The notes beneath the pieces are model-generated. The model was not told where the DNA came from, made no database searches, and saw only the letters and a program-made list of their open reading frames with translations. Shown here one piece after another: positions 50,617 through 59,036 of a stretch of 64,000 nucleotides of DNA. The DNA comes from an uncultured Myxococcales bacterium (GTDB taxonomy: Bacteria > Myxococcota_A > Polyangia > Polyangiales > Polyangiaceae), in NCBI GenBank assembly GCA_937949945.1, contig CALFEQ010000170.1, forward strand, positions 1 through 64,000, written 5' to 3'. Position numbers and translations under genes: made by a program. Every line of letters begins with the position of its first letter. Positions within the stretch are counted from its first letter, which is position 1.

Positions 50617-51813
50617 TCAGACGAGCGTCGTCAACGCGCCGCGGAGGAAGTCACGAGCGACGAGCACGTCGTGGACCTCGTCCGGTCCATCCGCGATCCG
50701 CGCCGCGCGCGCGAAGCGATACCAGAGCGAGAACGGCTTGTCCTCGCTGTAGCCGAGCGCGCCGTGCATCTGGATCGCGTCGTCGAGGACGCGACAGAGA
50801 AGGCGCGCGACGTGGTTCTTCGCCATCGACGAGTACGGACGCGCCTCCTTCTCGAGCCCTTTCTCGAGCATCGACGCGCAGTGGATCGTCATCAGGTTGC
50901 CCGCGTGGATCCCGGCGGCCGCGTCCGCGATCATCTTCTGGATCATCTGGTGATGCGCGAGCGTCTTGCCGAAGCTCTCGCGCGTGAGCACGTACTCGCG
51001 GCACATGTGGAGCGTGCGATCCGCCAGGCCGAGCCAGCGCATGCAGTGCGTGAGGCGCGCGGGGACGAGCCGCGCCTGCGCGAGGCGGAAGCCCTCGCCC
51101 ACCTGACCGAGGACGGCGTCGTCGCCGACGCGGACGGAGTTGAAGCGCATCTCCGCCTCGCGGTGCGCGAGGATGGGCGGGCTCATGACGGGTATGTCGC
51201 GCACGTGCTCGACGCCCTCGGCGTGGCGGTCGACGACGAACATCGTCGCCCCCGTGCGCGGGTCGTCGGACGTGCGCGCCATCACGATGAGGAACGCCGC
51301 GTCGCCGCCGCCCGTCGTGAACCACTTGTGCCCGTCGATGACCCAACCGCCGTCGATCTTCGTCGCGCGCGTCCGGAGGTTCGTGGGATCGGCGCCCGCG
51401 CCGGGCGCGGGCTCGGTCATCGAGAAGCCGCTCGTGATCTCGCCGCGGGCGAGCGGACCGAGCCACTTCTCGCGGATGGCCGGCGACGCGGCCTTGAGGA
51501 GCAGCTCCATGTTGCCCTGGTCGGGAGCGTCGCAGTTGAAGCACGCCGCCCCGACCGGTGATCGCCCCATCTCGCGGAAGAGGGCGCACATCCCCATGAT
51601 GCCGAGGCCGAGCCCTCCGAGCTCCTTCGGCAGGTGCGGGACGAACAGCCCCTCCTTCTTCGCCCGTTCGCGTAGCGCGTTCAGCGTGTCGCGCTTCTTC
51701 TCGGCGTCCTCTTCGAGGATCCGCCGCTCCGCGGGGATGACGTAATCGTCCATGAACGTCCGCACGCGCGCGCGGAGCTCGACGAGACGAGGCGGGAGGT
51801 CGAGACTGGTCAC
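50617..51813 (-). CDS. Acyl-CoA dehydrogenase (ACAD10/11-like)
   Basis: The enzyme is an FAD-dependent acyl-CoA dehydrogenase. The 398-residue product from GTG 51813 has the typical order: helical N-terminus, FSMTEPAPGAGADPTNLRT and WVIDGHKWFTTGG in the middle beta domain, then RESFGKTLAHHQMIQKMIAD and DAIQMHGALGYSEDKPFSLWYR in the C-terminal helical domain. The gene is divergent, with 33 bases between starts, from an APH-type kinase. In animals the same two domains are fused in ACAD10/ACAD11, and in Pseudomonas LvaA/LvaC work together on 4-hydroxyacyl-CoA. That pathway is my inference here. Confidence 0.9.
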   Translation of the reverse strand: MTSLDLPPRLVELRARVRTFMDDYVIPAERRILEEDAEKKRDTLNALRERAKKEGLFVPHLPKELGGLGLGIMGMCALFREMGRSPVGAACFNCDAPDQGNMELLLKAASPAIREKWLGPLARGEITSGFSMTEPAPGAGADPTNLRTRATKIDGGWVIDGHKWFTTGGGDAAFLIVMARTSDDPRTGATMFVVDRHAEGVEHVRDIPVMSPPILAHREAEMRFNSVRVGDDAVLGQVGEGFRLAQARLVPARLTHCMRWLGLADRTLHMCREYVLTRESFGKTLAHHQMIQKMIADAAAGIHAGNLMTIHCASMLEKGLEKEARPYSSMAKNHVARLLCRVLDDAIQMHGALGYSEDKPFSLWYRFARAARIADGPDEVHDVLVARDFLRGALTTLV

Positions 51814-51846
51814 ACGGGCAGCATACAGATAAGACAGGACCGACGC

Positions 51847-52923
51847 ATGGCGCTCACTCCCCCTCCGAACACGCGGCCTCCTCGCGAAGCGCATCGCATC
51901 GACGAGACGAAGCTCGCCGAATGGCTCGGCCGCAACGTCGACGAGTGCGCCGGCGGCAAGGCGACGGTGCTCCAGTTCAAGGGCGGCCAGTCGAACCCGA
52001 CCTACTGGATCGGCGTCGAAGGGCCGAACGGCGAGGTGCAGCTCGTCGTGAGGAAGAAGCCGCCGGGGAAGCTCCTCCCCTCCGCCCACGCGGTCGAGCG
52101 CGAGTACCGGGTCATGCGCGCGCTACGCGGCACGAAGGTCCCCGTGCCCGAGGCGCTCGCGCTGTGCGAGGACGCGTCCGTCATCGGCACGCCCTTCTTC
52201 GTCATGCGATGGGCGCCGAGCCGCATCTTCTGGGATCCGACGTTGCCCGAGCTCTCGAAGGACGACCGGCGCGCGCTCTACTCCGAGTACGTGCGCGTGC
52301 TCGCCGAGCTGCACATGGTCGACTGGGCCGCCGTGGGGCTCGGCGACTACGGCAAGGTCGGCGGCTTCGTCCAGCGTCAGGTCGAGCGGTGGTCGAAGCA
52401 GTACCAGGCGTCGCGCACGTCCGACGTCGCGCCGATGGAGGCGCTCATGCGCTGGCTCGGCGAGAACGTCCCGAAGAACGACGAGACCACGCTCGTCCAC
52501 GGCGACTACCGCATCGACAACATCCTGTTCTCGCCCGAGGGCACGCCGAAGGCCATCGGCGTCATCGACTGGGAGCTCTCCACGCTCGGGCACCCGCTCA
52601 GCGATCTGGCGTACGCTTGCATGGGCTACCACTTCAACATCCCGGGCCGCGGAGGGCTCGCCGGCATCGATCTCGCCGCGCTGGGCATCCCGACCGAGGA
52701 CGAGATGGTCGCCGAGTATCGCCGCCTGACCGGACGCGGCGAGATCGAGAGCTGGCCGTTCTTCATGGCGTTCGGCATCTTCCGCCTCGCCGCGATCGCG
52801 CAGGGCGTCTATGCGCGAAGCCTCCAAGGCAACGCGAGCTCCGAGGACGCGGGCTCGTACGGGGCGGCGGTCCAGATGCTCGCCGAGCTCGCCTGCTCGA
52901 TCGCCGGCGTGAAGTGGAAGTGA
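51847..52923 (+). CDS. APH-fold phosphotransferase (LvaA / ACAD10-11 kinase type)
   Basis: The 358-residue product has the aminoglycoside-phosphotransferase fold: an N-lobe with FKGGQSNPTYWI and VVRKKPPGKLLPSAH, the catalytic loop LVHGDYRIDNILF with its Asp and Asn, and the metal motif GVIDWELSTLGHPLSDLAY. The KPPGKLLPSAHxVxREY segment is characteristic of the ACAD10/11-like group rather than of antibiotic kinases. No antibiotic role is suggested. Together with the divergent dehydrogenase it probably phosphorylates a 4-hydroxyacyl-CoA so that it can be isomerised into beta-oxidation. No LvaB-type small partner is seen. Confidence 0.87.
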   Translation: MALTPPPNTRPPREAHRIDETKLAEWLGRNVDECAGGKATVLQFKGGQSNPTYWIGVEGPNGEVQLVVRKKPPGKLLPSAHAVEREYRVMRALRGTKVPVPEALALCEDASVIGTPFFVMRWAPSRIFWDPTLPELSKDDRRALYSEYVRVLAELHMVDWAAVGLGDYGKVGGFVQRQVERWSKQYQASRTSDVAPMEALMRWLGENVPKNDETTLVHGDYRIDNILFSPEGTPKAIGVIDWELSTLGHPLSDLAYACMGYHFNIPGRGGLAGIDLAALGIPTEDEMVAEYRRLTGRGEIESWPFFMAFGIFRLAAIAQGVYARSLQGNASSEDAGSYGAAVQMLAELACSIAGVKWK

Positions 52924-52948
52924 TCACGACCGCGTCGCGGTGCCCCGC

Positions 52949-53815
52949 TCACCGCGCGGCCGGTACGAGGACCTCGCGCACGAAGTCGTCGATCGAGCGC
53001 GGCGGGTGCCCCGTGATCCGCTGGACGTGGTCCGTCGTGAAATCGCCGAAGCCCTTCGAGTACGCCGTGCAGTAGTCGCGGATGAGCCGGACGGTCCACT
53101 CGTCCGCGCCGAACGCACGGACCGCCTCGCTCGCAGCCTCGGGGGTGACGGGCACGTACTGCACCTCGCGCCCGAGCCCGCGCCCGATGGCCGCCGCGAC
53201 CGCGTGGTAATCGATGCTCGCCGGACCGGTGAGCTCGTACGTCTTGCCGTCGTGCTCGGACGTCGAGACGACCGCGACGACGGCGTCCGCGACGTCGCGC
53301 GTGTCGATCATGCCCATGCGCCCGTCGCCCACCCCGAAGTGGAGCTTGCCGTCGCGCAGGATCGCGGTCAGCGAGCCGAGGATGTTCTGCATGAAGAAGT
53401 GCGGGCGCAGGACGACGTACGCCAGCCCGGAGTCGCGCAGCGCGGCCTCCGCTCGCCCGTGCTGCCGCGTGTTGTCCGTAGGCCCGTCCGGATCCGCCTT
53501 GAGCGCCGACACGCGGACGATCCTCCGCACGCCCACCTGACGGGCGGCGTCGATCACCGCGGTCGCCTGCTCGAAGGCGCGCGCGTTCGCGGGCGTGATC
53601 GCCACCACCGTGTCCGTTCCCGCGAAGGCGGCGCGCAGCGCGGCTCCGTCCTCGAACGTCGCCAATGCGACCTTCACGCCCGATTTCGTCAGCGCGTCGG
53701 CCTTCGCCGAATCGCGCACGACCGCGACGACGTCGGCTTTCCTTTCGGAGAGCAGACGAACGACGTCCTTGCCGATGGTTCCCGTAGCTCCCGTGACGAT
53801 GATTCGCTTCGACAT
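52949..53815 (-). CDS. NmrA-like NAD(P)-binding oxidoreductase / sensor
   Basis: The 288-residue product starts at ATG 53815 (MSKRIIVTGATG). The Rossmann motif VTGATGTIGKDV and a second helix-strand pattern fit the atypical SDR / NmrA group, as do VVAITPANARAF, RIVRVSALKA, VVLRPHFFMQNIL and MIDTRDVADAV. The usual SDR Tyr-x-x-x-Lys is not obvious, as is common in this group. These proteins reduce quinones or azo dyes or act as redox sensors. It faces a LysR regulator across 73 bases, the classical arrangement for a regulated oxidoreductase. Confidence 0.88.
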   Translation of the reverse strand: MSKRIIVTGATGTIGKDVVRLLSERKADVVAVVRDSAKADALTKSGVKVALATFEDGAALRAAFAGTDTVVAITPANARAFEQATAVIDAARQVGVRRIVRVSALKADPDGPTDNTRQHGRAEAALRDSGLAYVVLRPHFFMQNILGSLTAILRDGKLHFGVGDGRMGMIDTRDVADAVVAVVSTSEHDGKTYELTGPASIDYHAVAAAIGRGLGREVQYVPVTPEAASEAVRAFGADEWTVRLIRDYCTAYSKGFGDFTTDHVQRITGHPPRSIDDFVREVLVPAAR

Positions 53816-53825
53816 GCGCTCGATG

Positions 53826-53889
53826 TTGCGTCGTCCGGGGCGGACGCAATAGTGTCGAATTTCGGAATCGATTATTGCTGCTGACGCAA
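53826..53889. promoter_or_regulatory. LysR operator candidate: TTGCGTC-N10-GACGCAA plus third half-site
   Basis: In the gap between the divergent nmrA-like and lysR genes, TTGCGTC (53826-53832) and GACGCAA (53843-53849) form a perfect inverted repeat with 10 bases between. A third GACGCAA (53883-53889) touches the lysR start codon. The spacing suits dimer or tetramer binding by the adjacent LysR protein and autorepression. The segment 53850-53880 is AT-rich and likely holds both promoters. Confidence 0.6.
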
Positions 53890-54788
53890 TGACGGATCTC
53901 GACCTGAACGACGTAGCGCTCCTCGTACGCGTCGTCCGCGCGGGGAGCTTCACCGCCGCGGCCCGCGAGCGGGGAGTGCCCGTGTCGACGGTGAGCCGCC
54001 ACATCGCTCGCCTCGAGTCGCGCCTCGCGGTCCGCCTGCTCGAGCGGACCACGCGTCGCCTCCGCCTCACGGACGCAGGCACCACCTACGTCGAGCATGC
54101 CGAGCGCGCGCTCGACGAGCTCGCTCAAGGCGGCGCACGCCTCCGCGAGCTGCAGGAGGAGCCCCGCGGACGCGTGCGCATGACCGCACCGGTCGCGCTG
54201 GGCGGCGTCGTCGCGCGCGCGGTCGCGCCGTGGCTGCGCGCCAACCCGCAGGTGAGCCTCGAGATCGACCTCACGGAGCGCCGGGTCGACCTCATCGGCG
54301 AGGGGTTCGACGTCGCGCTCCGCGCGGGCGACGTCGACAGCATCGACCTCGCCGGCAGGAAGCTGTGGTCGGCGACCTACCAGCTCTTCGCGAGCCCGGA
54401 GTACCTCGCGTCGCGCCGGCCGCCGCGCACGCTCGCGGACCTGCGCTCGCACGACTGCATCGCGCTCCGCTCGGCGGAGGCGGGCGTGACGTGGATCCTC
54501 CAGCGCGGCCGGAAACGAGAGCGCGTGACGCTGAAGCCACGCATCGTCGTCAACGAGCTGCAGGCGGCGAAGGAGGCCACCGCCGCCGGCCTCGGAATCG
54601 CGCTCCTGCCCACGAAGTCCTGCGGGCCCGAGCTCGCGGCGGGCGGGATCCGGCGCGTTCTTCCTGCATACGAGGGCGCGCACGGCGGCATGTGGCTCGT
54701 CTATCCGGCGCGCCGCAGCCTCACGGCGGCGGTGCGTTCGTTCATCGCTCACCTCTCGACGGCGCTCTCGGACGTGCCGCCGCCGTGA
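53889..54788 (+). CDS. LysR-family transcriptional regulator
   Basis: The product has 299 residues with the winged helix-turn-helix at the N-terminus (ARAGSFTAAARERGVPVSTV-type, then SRHIARLESRLAVRLLERTTRRL). The substrate-binding domain follows (about 90-295), with PVALGGVVARAVAPWL and RSHDCIALRS. It is of the subgroup that typically controls a divergently transcribed oxidoreductase. It probably binds the inverted repeats upstream of its own start and activates or represses the NmrA-like gene in response to a small aromatic or quinone-like ligand; the ligand is not known. Confidence 0.93.
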   Translation: MTDLDLNDVALLVRVVRAGSFTAAARERGVPVSTVSRHIARLESRLAVRLLERTTRRLRLTDAGTTYVEHAERALDELAQGGARLRELQEEPRGRVRMTAPVALGGVVARAVAPWLRANPQVSLEIDLTERRVDLIGEGFDVALRAGDVDSIDLAGRKLWSATYQLFASPEYLASRRPPRTLADLRSHDCIALRSAEAGVTWILQRGRKRERVTLKPRIVVNELQAAKEATAAGLGIALLPTKSCGPELAAGGIRRVLPAYEGAHGGMWLVYPARRSLTAAVRSFIAHLSTALSDVPPP

Positions 54789-54824
54789 GCGCTCGTCCGC
54801 ACGTGCCTTCGGCCGCCGCGACGA

Positions 54825-54914
54825 TCAATCCATCTCGATGAGGATCTCGGCCGGGTTCTTCGGGTGGACGCGCACGGGGACCGTCGCTCCCGGGGTGATC
54901 GTGACGAGCGGACC
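54825..54914 (-). pseudogene. Possible 3' gene remnant
   Basis: In the 276-base gap before the aminotransferase, the minus strand ends a frame with TITPGATVPVRVHPKNPAEI, which looks like real beta-rich protein rather than random translation. No start, ribosome site or matching upstream sequence is found, and the frame further upstream is the antisense of the aminotransferase. It could be the leftover end of a lost gene. Confidence 0.2.
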
Positions 54915-55064
54915 GGTCGGTCTCGAGGCGCCTCGACCTCCTACAGCCGAGCGGGGGCTCGGGGTCGCGCCAGCGACGCACCGGACGCGATCGGCAGCCA
55001 CTCGACGAAGCTCGCCGCTGGACGAACGAGGCCGGGAGACCGCCCTCCGTGGTACGGTTCGCCC

Positions 55065-56327
55065 GTGCAAGAGCCCAACGCCGACCTCCACGCGTTCCGT
55101 CCCGTCCCGAAGACCGGTGTCATCTTCGTCACGAGCGAGGCCACGAAGCTCGGGTTCTCCACGACGGATCCCGAGTGGTGCAACCTCGGTCAGGGGATGC
55201 CCGAGACCGGCGAGCTGCCCGGCTCTCCGCCGCGCGTGCACGCCGTCACGATCGCGCCGGACGATCAGGAGTACGCGCCGGTCGCCGGGCTCTGGGAGCT
55301 GCGCGAGGCGATCGCAGCGCTCTACAACCGCCTCTATCGCAAGGGCATGCCGTCGCAGTACACGGCCGAGAACGTCTGCGTGTCCGGCGGAGGGCGCGCC
55401 GCGCTGACCCGCGCCGCGGCGAGCCTGGGCAGCATCAACCTCGGTCACTTCATCCCGGACTACACCGCGTACGAGGAGCTGCTCGACATCTTCAAGGCGT
55501 TCACGAGCATCCCGATCCTCCTCGACGGCGAGCGCGGATACAGCTTCACGGCGGAAGATCTCCGGCGAGAGATCCTCGGGCGCGGCCTGTCCGCCATCCT
55601 GCTGTCCAACCCGTGCAACCCGACGGGCAAGCTCGTGGCGGACGAGGAGCTCGATCGGTGGGTCGGAGTGGCGCGCGATCTCGACTGCACGCTCCTGCTC
55701 GACGAGTTCTACTCCCACTACGTCTACCGCGGCCGGCCCGGCGCGCTCCCGGTCGAGAGCGCGGCCAGGTACGTGAAGGACGTCGACAAGGATCCGGTCG
55801 TCATCTTCGACGGGTTCACGAAGAACTGGCGCTACCCGGGCTGGCGCATCACGTGGGCGATCGGTCCCAAGGCCGTCATCGAGCGGTTCGCGAGCGCCGG
55901 ATCCTTCCTCGACGGCGGAGGCTCGAAGCCGCTCCAGCGCGCGGCCATCCCGCTCTTCGACGACGACTACGTCACGAAGGAGACGCTCGCGATCCAGAAC
56001 GCGTTCCGCGACAAGCGTGACCGCATGCTCTCGAAGCTCGAACGCCTGGGCGTCCGCTTCGATCGCATCCCCGACGGGACGTTCTACTGCTGGGGCAACG
56101 TCAGTCATCTCCCTCCGCCGCTCAACGACGGGATGGGTTTCTTCCGCGCCGCCCTCGCGAAGAAGGTGATCGTCGTGCCCGGCGAGTTCTTCGACGTGAA
56201 CCCGGGCAAGCGCCGCCACGGTCGCGTGTCGCGCTTCCGTGGCTACGTCCGCTTCTCGTTCGGACCTCCTTCCGACTCCATCGAGCGCGCTCTCGGTAGG
56301 CTGGAAGAGCTCGTCGCCGGCCGCTGA
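55065..56327 (+). CDS. Class I PLP-dependent aminotransferase
   Basis: The product has 420 residues from GTG 55065 (QEPNADLHAF follows the start). It shows the fold-type I aminotransferase signatures: YAPVAGLWELREAIA, NVCVSGGGRAALTRA, LLSNPCNPTGKLV (Asn and Pro around the PLP ring), LLLDEFYSHYVY (Asp for the pyridine N) and the Schiff-base lysine in DGFTKNWRYPGWRI. The substrate is uncertain; the AspC/aromatic/alanine group is likely. It stands alone between the LysR gene and a Gly-rich lipoprotein. Confidence 0.9.
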   Translation: MQEPNADLHAFRPVPKTGVIFVTSEATKLGFSTTDPEWCNLGQGMPETGELPGSPPRVHAVTIAPDDQEYAPVAGLWELREAIAALYNRLYRKGMPSQYTAENVCVSGGGRAALTRAAASLGSINLGHFIPDYTAYEELLDIFKAFTSIPILLDGERGYSFTAEDLRREILGRGLSAILLSNPCNPTGKLVADEELDRWVGVARDLDCTLLLDEFYSHYVYRGRPGALPVESAARYVKDVDKDPVVIFDGFTKNWRYPGWRITWAIGPKAVIERFASAGSFLDGGGSKPLQRAAIPLFDDDYVTKETLAIQNAFRDKRDRMLSKLERLGVRFDRIPDGTFYCWGNVSHLPPPLNDGMGFFRAALAKKVIVVPGEFFDVNPGKRRHGRVSRFRGYVRFSFGPPSDSIERALGRLEELVAGR

Positions 56328-56376
56328 GGCGCGCGTCGAGGCACGACGACTGCACCTCGCCGTCGCGAGGTCCGTC

Positions 56377-57006
56377 ATGACTCACGCTCGCGCTCTGCCC
56401 GCCGTGCTGCTCGCGCTCGCGCCGTTCGGCGTCCTGTCCTGCGCCGACCTCGACGACGAGAGACCGCCGCCTGCGAAGATCAGCCGTCCTCCCTTCCCCG
56501 AGCCCCCGGCCGTCGGCATGGGAGGAGGAGGCGGTGGCGGCTCGGCCCCTGGGAGCGGCGGCGCGCCCGGCGACGGGGAGCTGGGCGACGGCGCGCCACG
56601 CGAGAGCGTCGGCGGTGCCGATCCGTTCACGGAGCAGCGAGGCCCGACGGGCAACGCCGGAACGGGCGGAGGCTCGGGCGCGGGCACGGGCATCGGCGCC
56701 GGCCAAGGGATCTCCGGCGCGGCGGGAGCAGGCGCGACGGGCACGGGTCAAGGCACGGGCAACATCCCCTCGCCCGGCCCGGACCCGCTGCCCGGCACCG
56801 GCGGCACGAACATCGGAACCGGCCGAGGCACGAGCGGCGGCATCCCGGGCGCGGCCGGCCTCGGCGCGTCGGGCACCGGCGGCGGCGGCTTCGGCACGAG
56901 CGGCCCCTCGGGCTCGACGGAGCTACCGGCACCTCCGTCGGGCTCGTTCGGTGGCGGAGGCGGCCGCGCACCGTCGAGCGACGTCGTCATCATCGAGATC
57001 TTCTGA
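56377..57006 (+). CDS. Glycine-rich low-complexity lipoprotein
   Basis: The product has 209 residues from ATG 56377 with GAGG upstream. Signal peptide with lipobox GVLSC (Cys23). After a short Asp/Pro segment the protein is almost all Gly, Ala, Thr, Ser and Pro in irregular repeats (GTGQGTGNIP, GTGIGAGQG). It ends with the hydrophobic cluster VVIIEIF. It is disordered, possibly a surface or matrix protein; no family can be assigned. Confidence 0.65.
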   Translation: MTHARALPAVLLALAPFGVLSCADLDDERPPPAKISRPPFPEPPAVGMGGGGGGGSAPGSGGAPGDGELGDGAPRESVGGADPFTEQRGPTGNAGTGGGSGAGTGIGAGQGISGAAGAGATGTGQGTGNIPSPGPDPLPGTGGTNIGTGRGTSGGIPGAAGLGASGTGGGGFGTSGPSGSTELPAPPSGSFGGGGGRAPSSDVVIIEIF

Positions 57007-57039
57007 GCGCCTCTCGAAGCCGCGGCGCCCGGAGCCCTC

Positions 57040-58053
57040 TCAAGGCAACGGTCGCTCGGCCATGAAGACCTGCTGCCCGCCCGGCCCGACGTGGCGCGAG
57101 AAGTAGATGCGGCAGTTGTCGGGAGAGATCGATCCCGCCTGCTCGCTGACCTCCGTGTTGAGCTCCACGATCGGCACGGGAGCACCGAAGGGTGCGTTCG
57201 GATCCGTCCTCGTCGCGATGTAGAGATCCTGCCCGCCCTTGCCGCCTTCGCGCGTCGAGCTGAAGTAGATCGTGAGCCCGTCCTCGGAGAGGAACGGCAA
57301 GAACTCGTCCTGCGGCGTGTTCAGCTCGGTGACGGGAACGGGCTCGTCGAAGCCGTCGCCGTTTCGCTTCGCGCGGAACAAGTCGAAGGTCCCGTTGCGC
57401 GTCGACACGAACCAGAGCTCGTCGCCGGCGACGTGGAAGAAGCCTTGTCCGTCGTACTCGGGCGACGCGATCCCCGGCACGGGGACGGGCGCGCCGAAGT
57501 CGCCCGCCGGATCGGCGCGCTTCGCCCACCACACGTTCTGGTTGCCCTCGCGGCCCGTGTGGAAGACGAGCACGAGGCCGTCGGCCGAGATCGTCGGATC
57601 GTTGTCGTTCGACGTGCTGTTGATCCCGGGCACGGGCTCGGCGGGACCGAACGGCTCGGTTCGCGAGATGCGTGAGGCGCGATAGACCTGCGCGGAGACG
57701 TCCGGATCGTGGCTCGTGAAGTAGATGACGCGCTCGTCGGGCGTGAGGTGCGGCGACGAGGCGTGCCGCGCGGGATCGATCCCGGGCACGAGCACGGGCG
57801 GACCGAACGGCGTGGACGACGAGCACTTCTTCGGAGCCGGAGGCGGGTCCTCCACTTCGATCGGCACAGGAACGCCGCCGTCGTCCTCGCCCTCCACGCC
57901 GCCGTTGGGATTCGAGCGCGTCGGCTGCTTGCAGCTCCGGCATGCGAGCGAAATGGGATCCCCGTCCGGATCCGGGAAGCACCCGAACCACGCGAGGCAA
58001 GACAATCCTCCGAGCAGGAGCGCCGCCGCCCGCATACCTCTCCGAGCCTTCAT
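57040..58053 (-). CDS. PD40-type beta-propeller lipoprotein
   Basis: The 337-residue product has a signal peptide and lipobox AWFGC (Cys25). After a Cys-containing linker (CRSCKQP) a propeller is built from WD40-like PD40 blades, each with the pattern SxDGLxLYFxSxRxGxxDxYxA. Examples are PHLTPDERVIYFTSHDPD, PTISADGLVLVFHTGREG, FLSEDGLTIYFSSTREGG and SISPDNCRIYFSRHVG, about five visible blades. Such proteins resemble TolB-type propellers and often serve as envelope binding scaffolds. Confidence 0.83.
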   Translation of the reverse strand: MKARRGMRAAALLLGGLSCLAWFGCFPDPDGDPISLACRSCKQPTRSNPNGGVEGEDDGGVPVPIEVEDPPPAPKKCSSSTPFGPPVLVPGIDPARHASSPHLTPDERVIYFTSHDPDVSAQVYRASRISRTEPFGPAEPVPGINSTSNDNDPTISADGLVLVFHTGREGNQNVWWAKRADPAGDFGAPVPVPGIASPEYDGQGFFHVAGDELWFVSTRNGTFDLFRAKRNGDGFDEPVPVTELNTPQDEFLPFLSEDGLTIYFSSTREGGKGGQDLYIATRTDPNAPFGAPVPIVELNTEVSEQAGSISPDNCRIYFSRHVGPGGQQVFMAERPLP

Positions 58054-58151
58054 TAAACCACTTCCGGTCCTGGCGCGCGACCGGAGCGCCCAGGAGGCCT
58101 CTCACGGCCGACACGACGCTGACCGGTCGGTCTCTTGCCCGGTCCACGCGA

Positions 58152-59036
58152 TCACTCGTCCGAATCGTCCCGCATCCCGACGGGAAACCCCATCGAGTAG
58201 CGAGCGTTGATCTCGCTCCTCGGCTGCAGGCGCATCCCGCCGTCGCGATCGCGATACGTGAACGCGTCGATCCCGAACGGACCGAAGTACCCCATCGCAT
58301 GGAGCGCCTCGGCGACGCGGCGCGCCTCGGCCGCGATCGTGCGCTCGATCTCCGGCTCGACGTCCTCGGCGATGGTCGTCGCGAGCCACTGGCCGCGCGC
58401 GTCGCACGTCTGCGCCACGAGCCGGCCCCAGACGACGGCCCCGGTCGGGTCGAGCATCCCGTGGAGGCCGAGCTCGCGATCGATCGCGACGTTCGGCTCG
58501 ATCTGCACGCCGCCCTCCGCGATGCCCGCACGCAAGAAGGTGTGGTCTCCGTCGGAGAGCGGGCCCGGATCGATCACGCGATGGCCGCGCCCCGCCATGC
58601 CGAAGGCGCGCTTGACGCGCCAGCAACGCGCGACCGGCTCCGGCGGCGGCGCCGCGAGCACGCTCGCGGCCGTCTCGAGATCGCGCGCGAACGTCGCGCC
58701 TGGGAGCGTCTGCCCGAGGGACGCGCAGAACGCGCGGCCGTTCGCGACGCGAAGCACCTCGAAGGGCGGATGCGGCTCGGGAACGGCTCCGGCGCGACGG
58801 AGGATGGAGCGCGCGCGACGGGTCGGGCAGAACGCGCGCCCCGACAGGCCCTCGGCCACGCCTCGTGGAGAGGTCTCGTCGACGAGCACGTCGTCGGGTC
58901 CGAGCAGCGTCGCGGCGAGACGCTCGACGTGCGGAGCCATCGCGGCGCGCACCGCGTTCGTCGGCGCGTAGCGTTCGCCCGACGCGAGCTCGAGGTCCGC
59001 GTCGAGGTTCAGGACCCAGGCGACTCGGGTTGCCAC
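58152..59036 (-). CDS. ATP-grasp family protein paired with DUF455
   Basis: The product has 294 residues from a GTG at 59036 that lies 28 bases inside the DUF455 gene. The middle and C-terminal parts show an ATP-grasp pattern: WRVKRAFGMAGRGHRV (the ATP-binding Lys/Arg and Gly loop), IEPNVAIDRELGLHGML, and FGIDAFTYRDRDG...LQPRSEINARYSMG, where Asp/Glu/Asn would hold Mg-ATP. ATP-grasp enzymes ligate a carboxylate to an amine or thiol. Pairing with DUF455 suggests a two-step modification; the substrate is unknown. Confidence 0.75.
   Translation of the reverse strand: MATRVAWVLNLDADLELASGERYAPTNAVRAAMAPHVERLAATLLGPDDVLVDETSPRGVAEGLSGRAFCPTRRARSILRRAGAVPEPHPPFEVLRVANGRAFCASLGQTLPGATFARDLETAASVLAAPPPEPVARCWRVKRAFGMAGRGHRVIDPGPLSDGDHTFLRAGIAEGGVQIEPNVAIDRELGLHGMLDPTGAVVWGRLVAQTCDARGQWLATTIAEDVEPEIERTIAAEARRVAEALHAMGYFGPFGIDAFTYRDRDGGMRLQPRSEINARYSMGFPVGMRDDSDE

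Noticed and set aside
48319..51561. 1080-codon plus-strand frame across four minus-strand genes
   Set aside because: It spans the antisense of several unrelated, well-supported genes and has no recognisable domain.
51847..52923. Aminoglycoside resistance kinase
   Set aside because: The APH fold is present, but the KPPGKLLPSAH-type N-lobe and the divergent acyl-CoA dehydrogenase point to the ACAD10/11-like fatty-acid kinase group.
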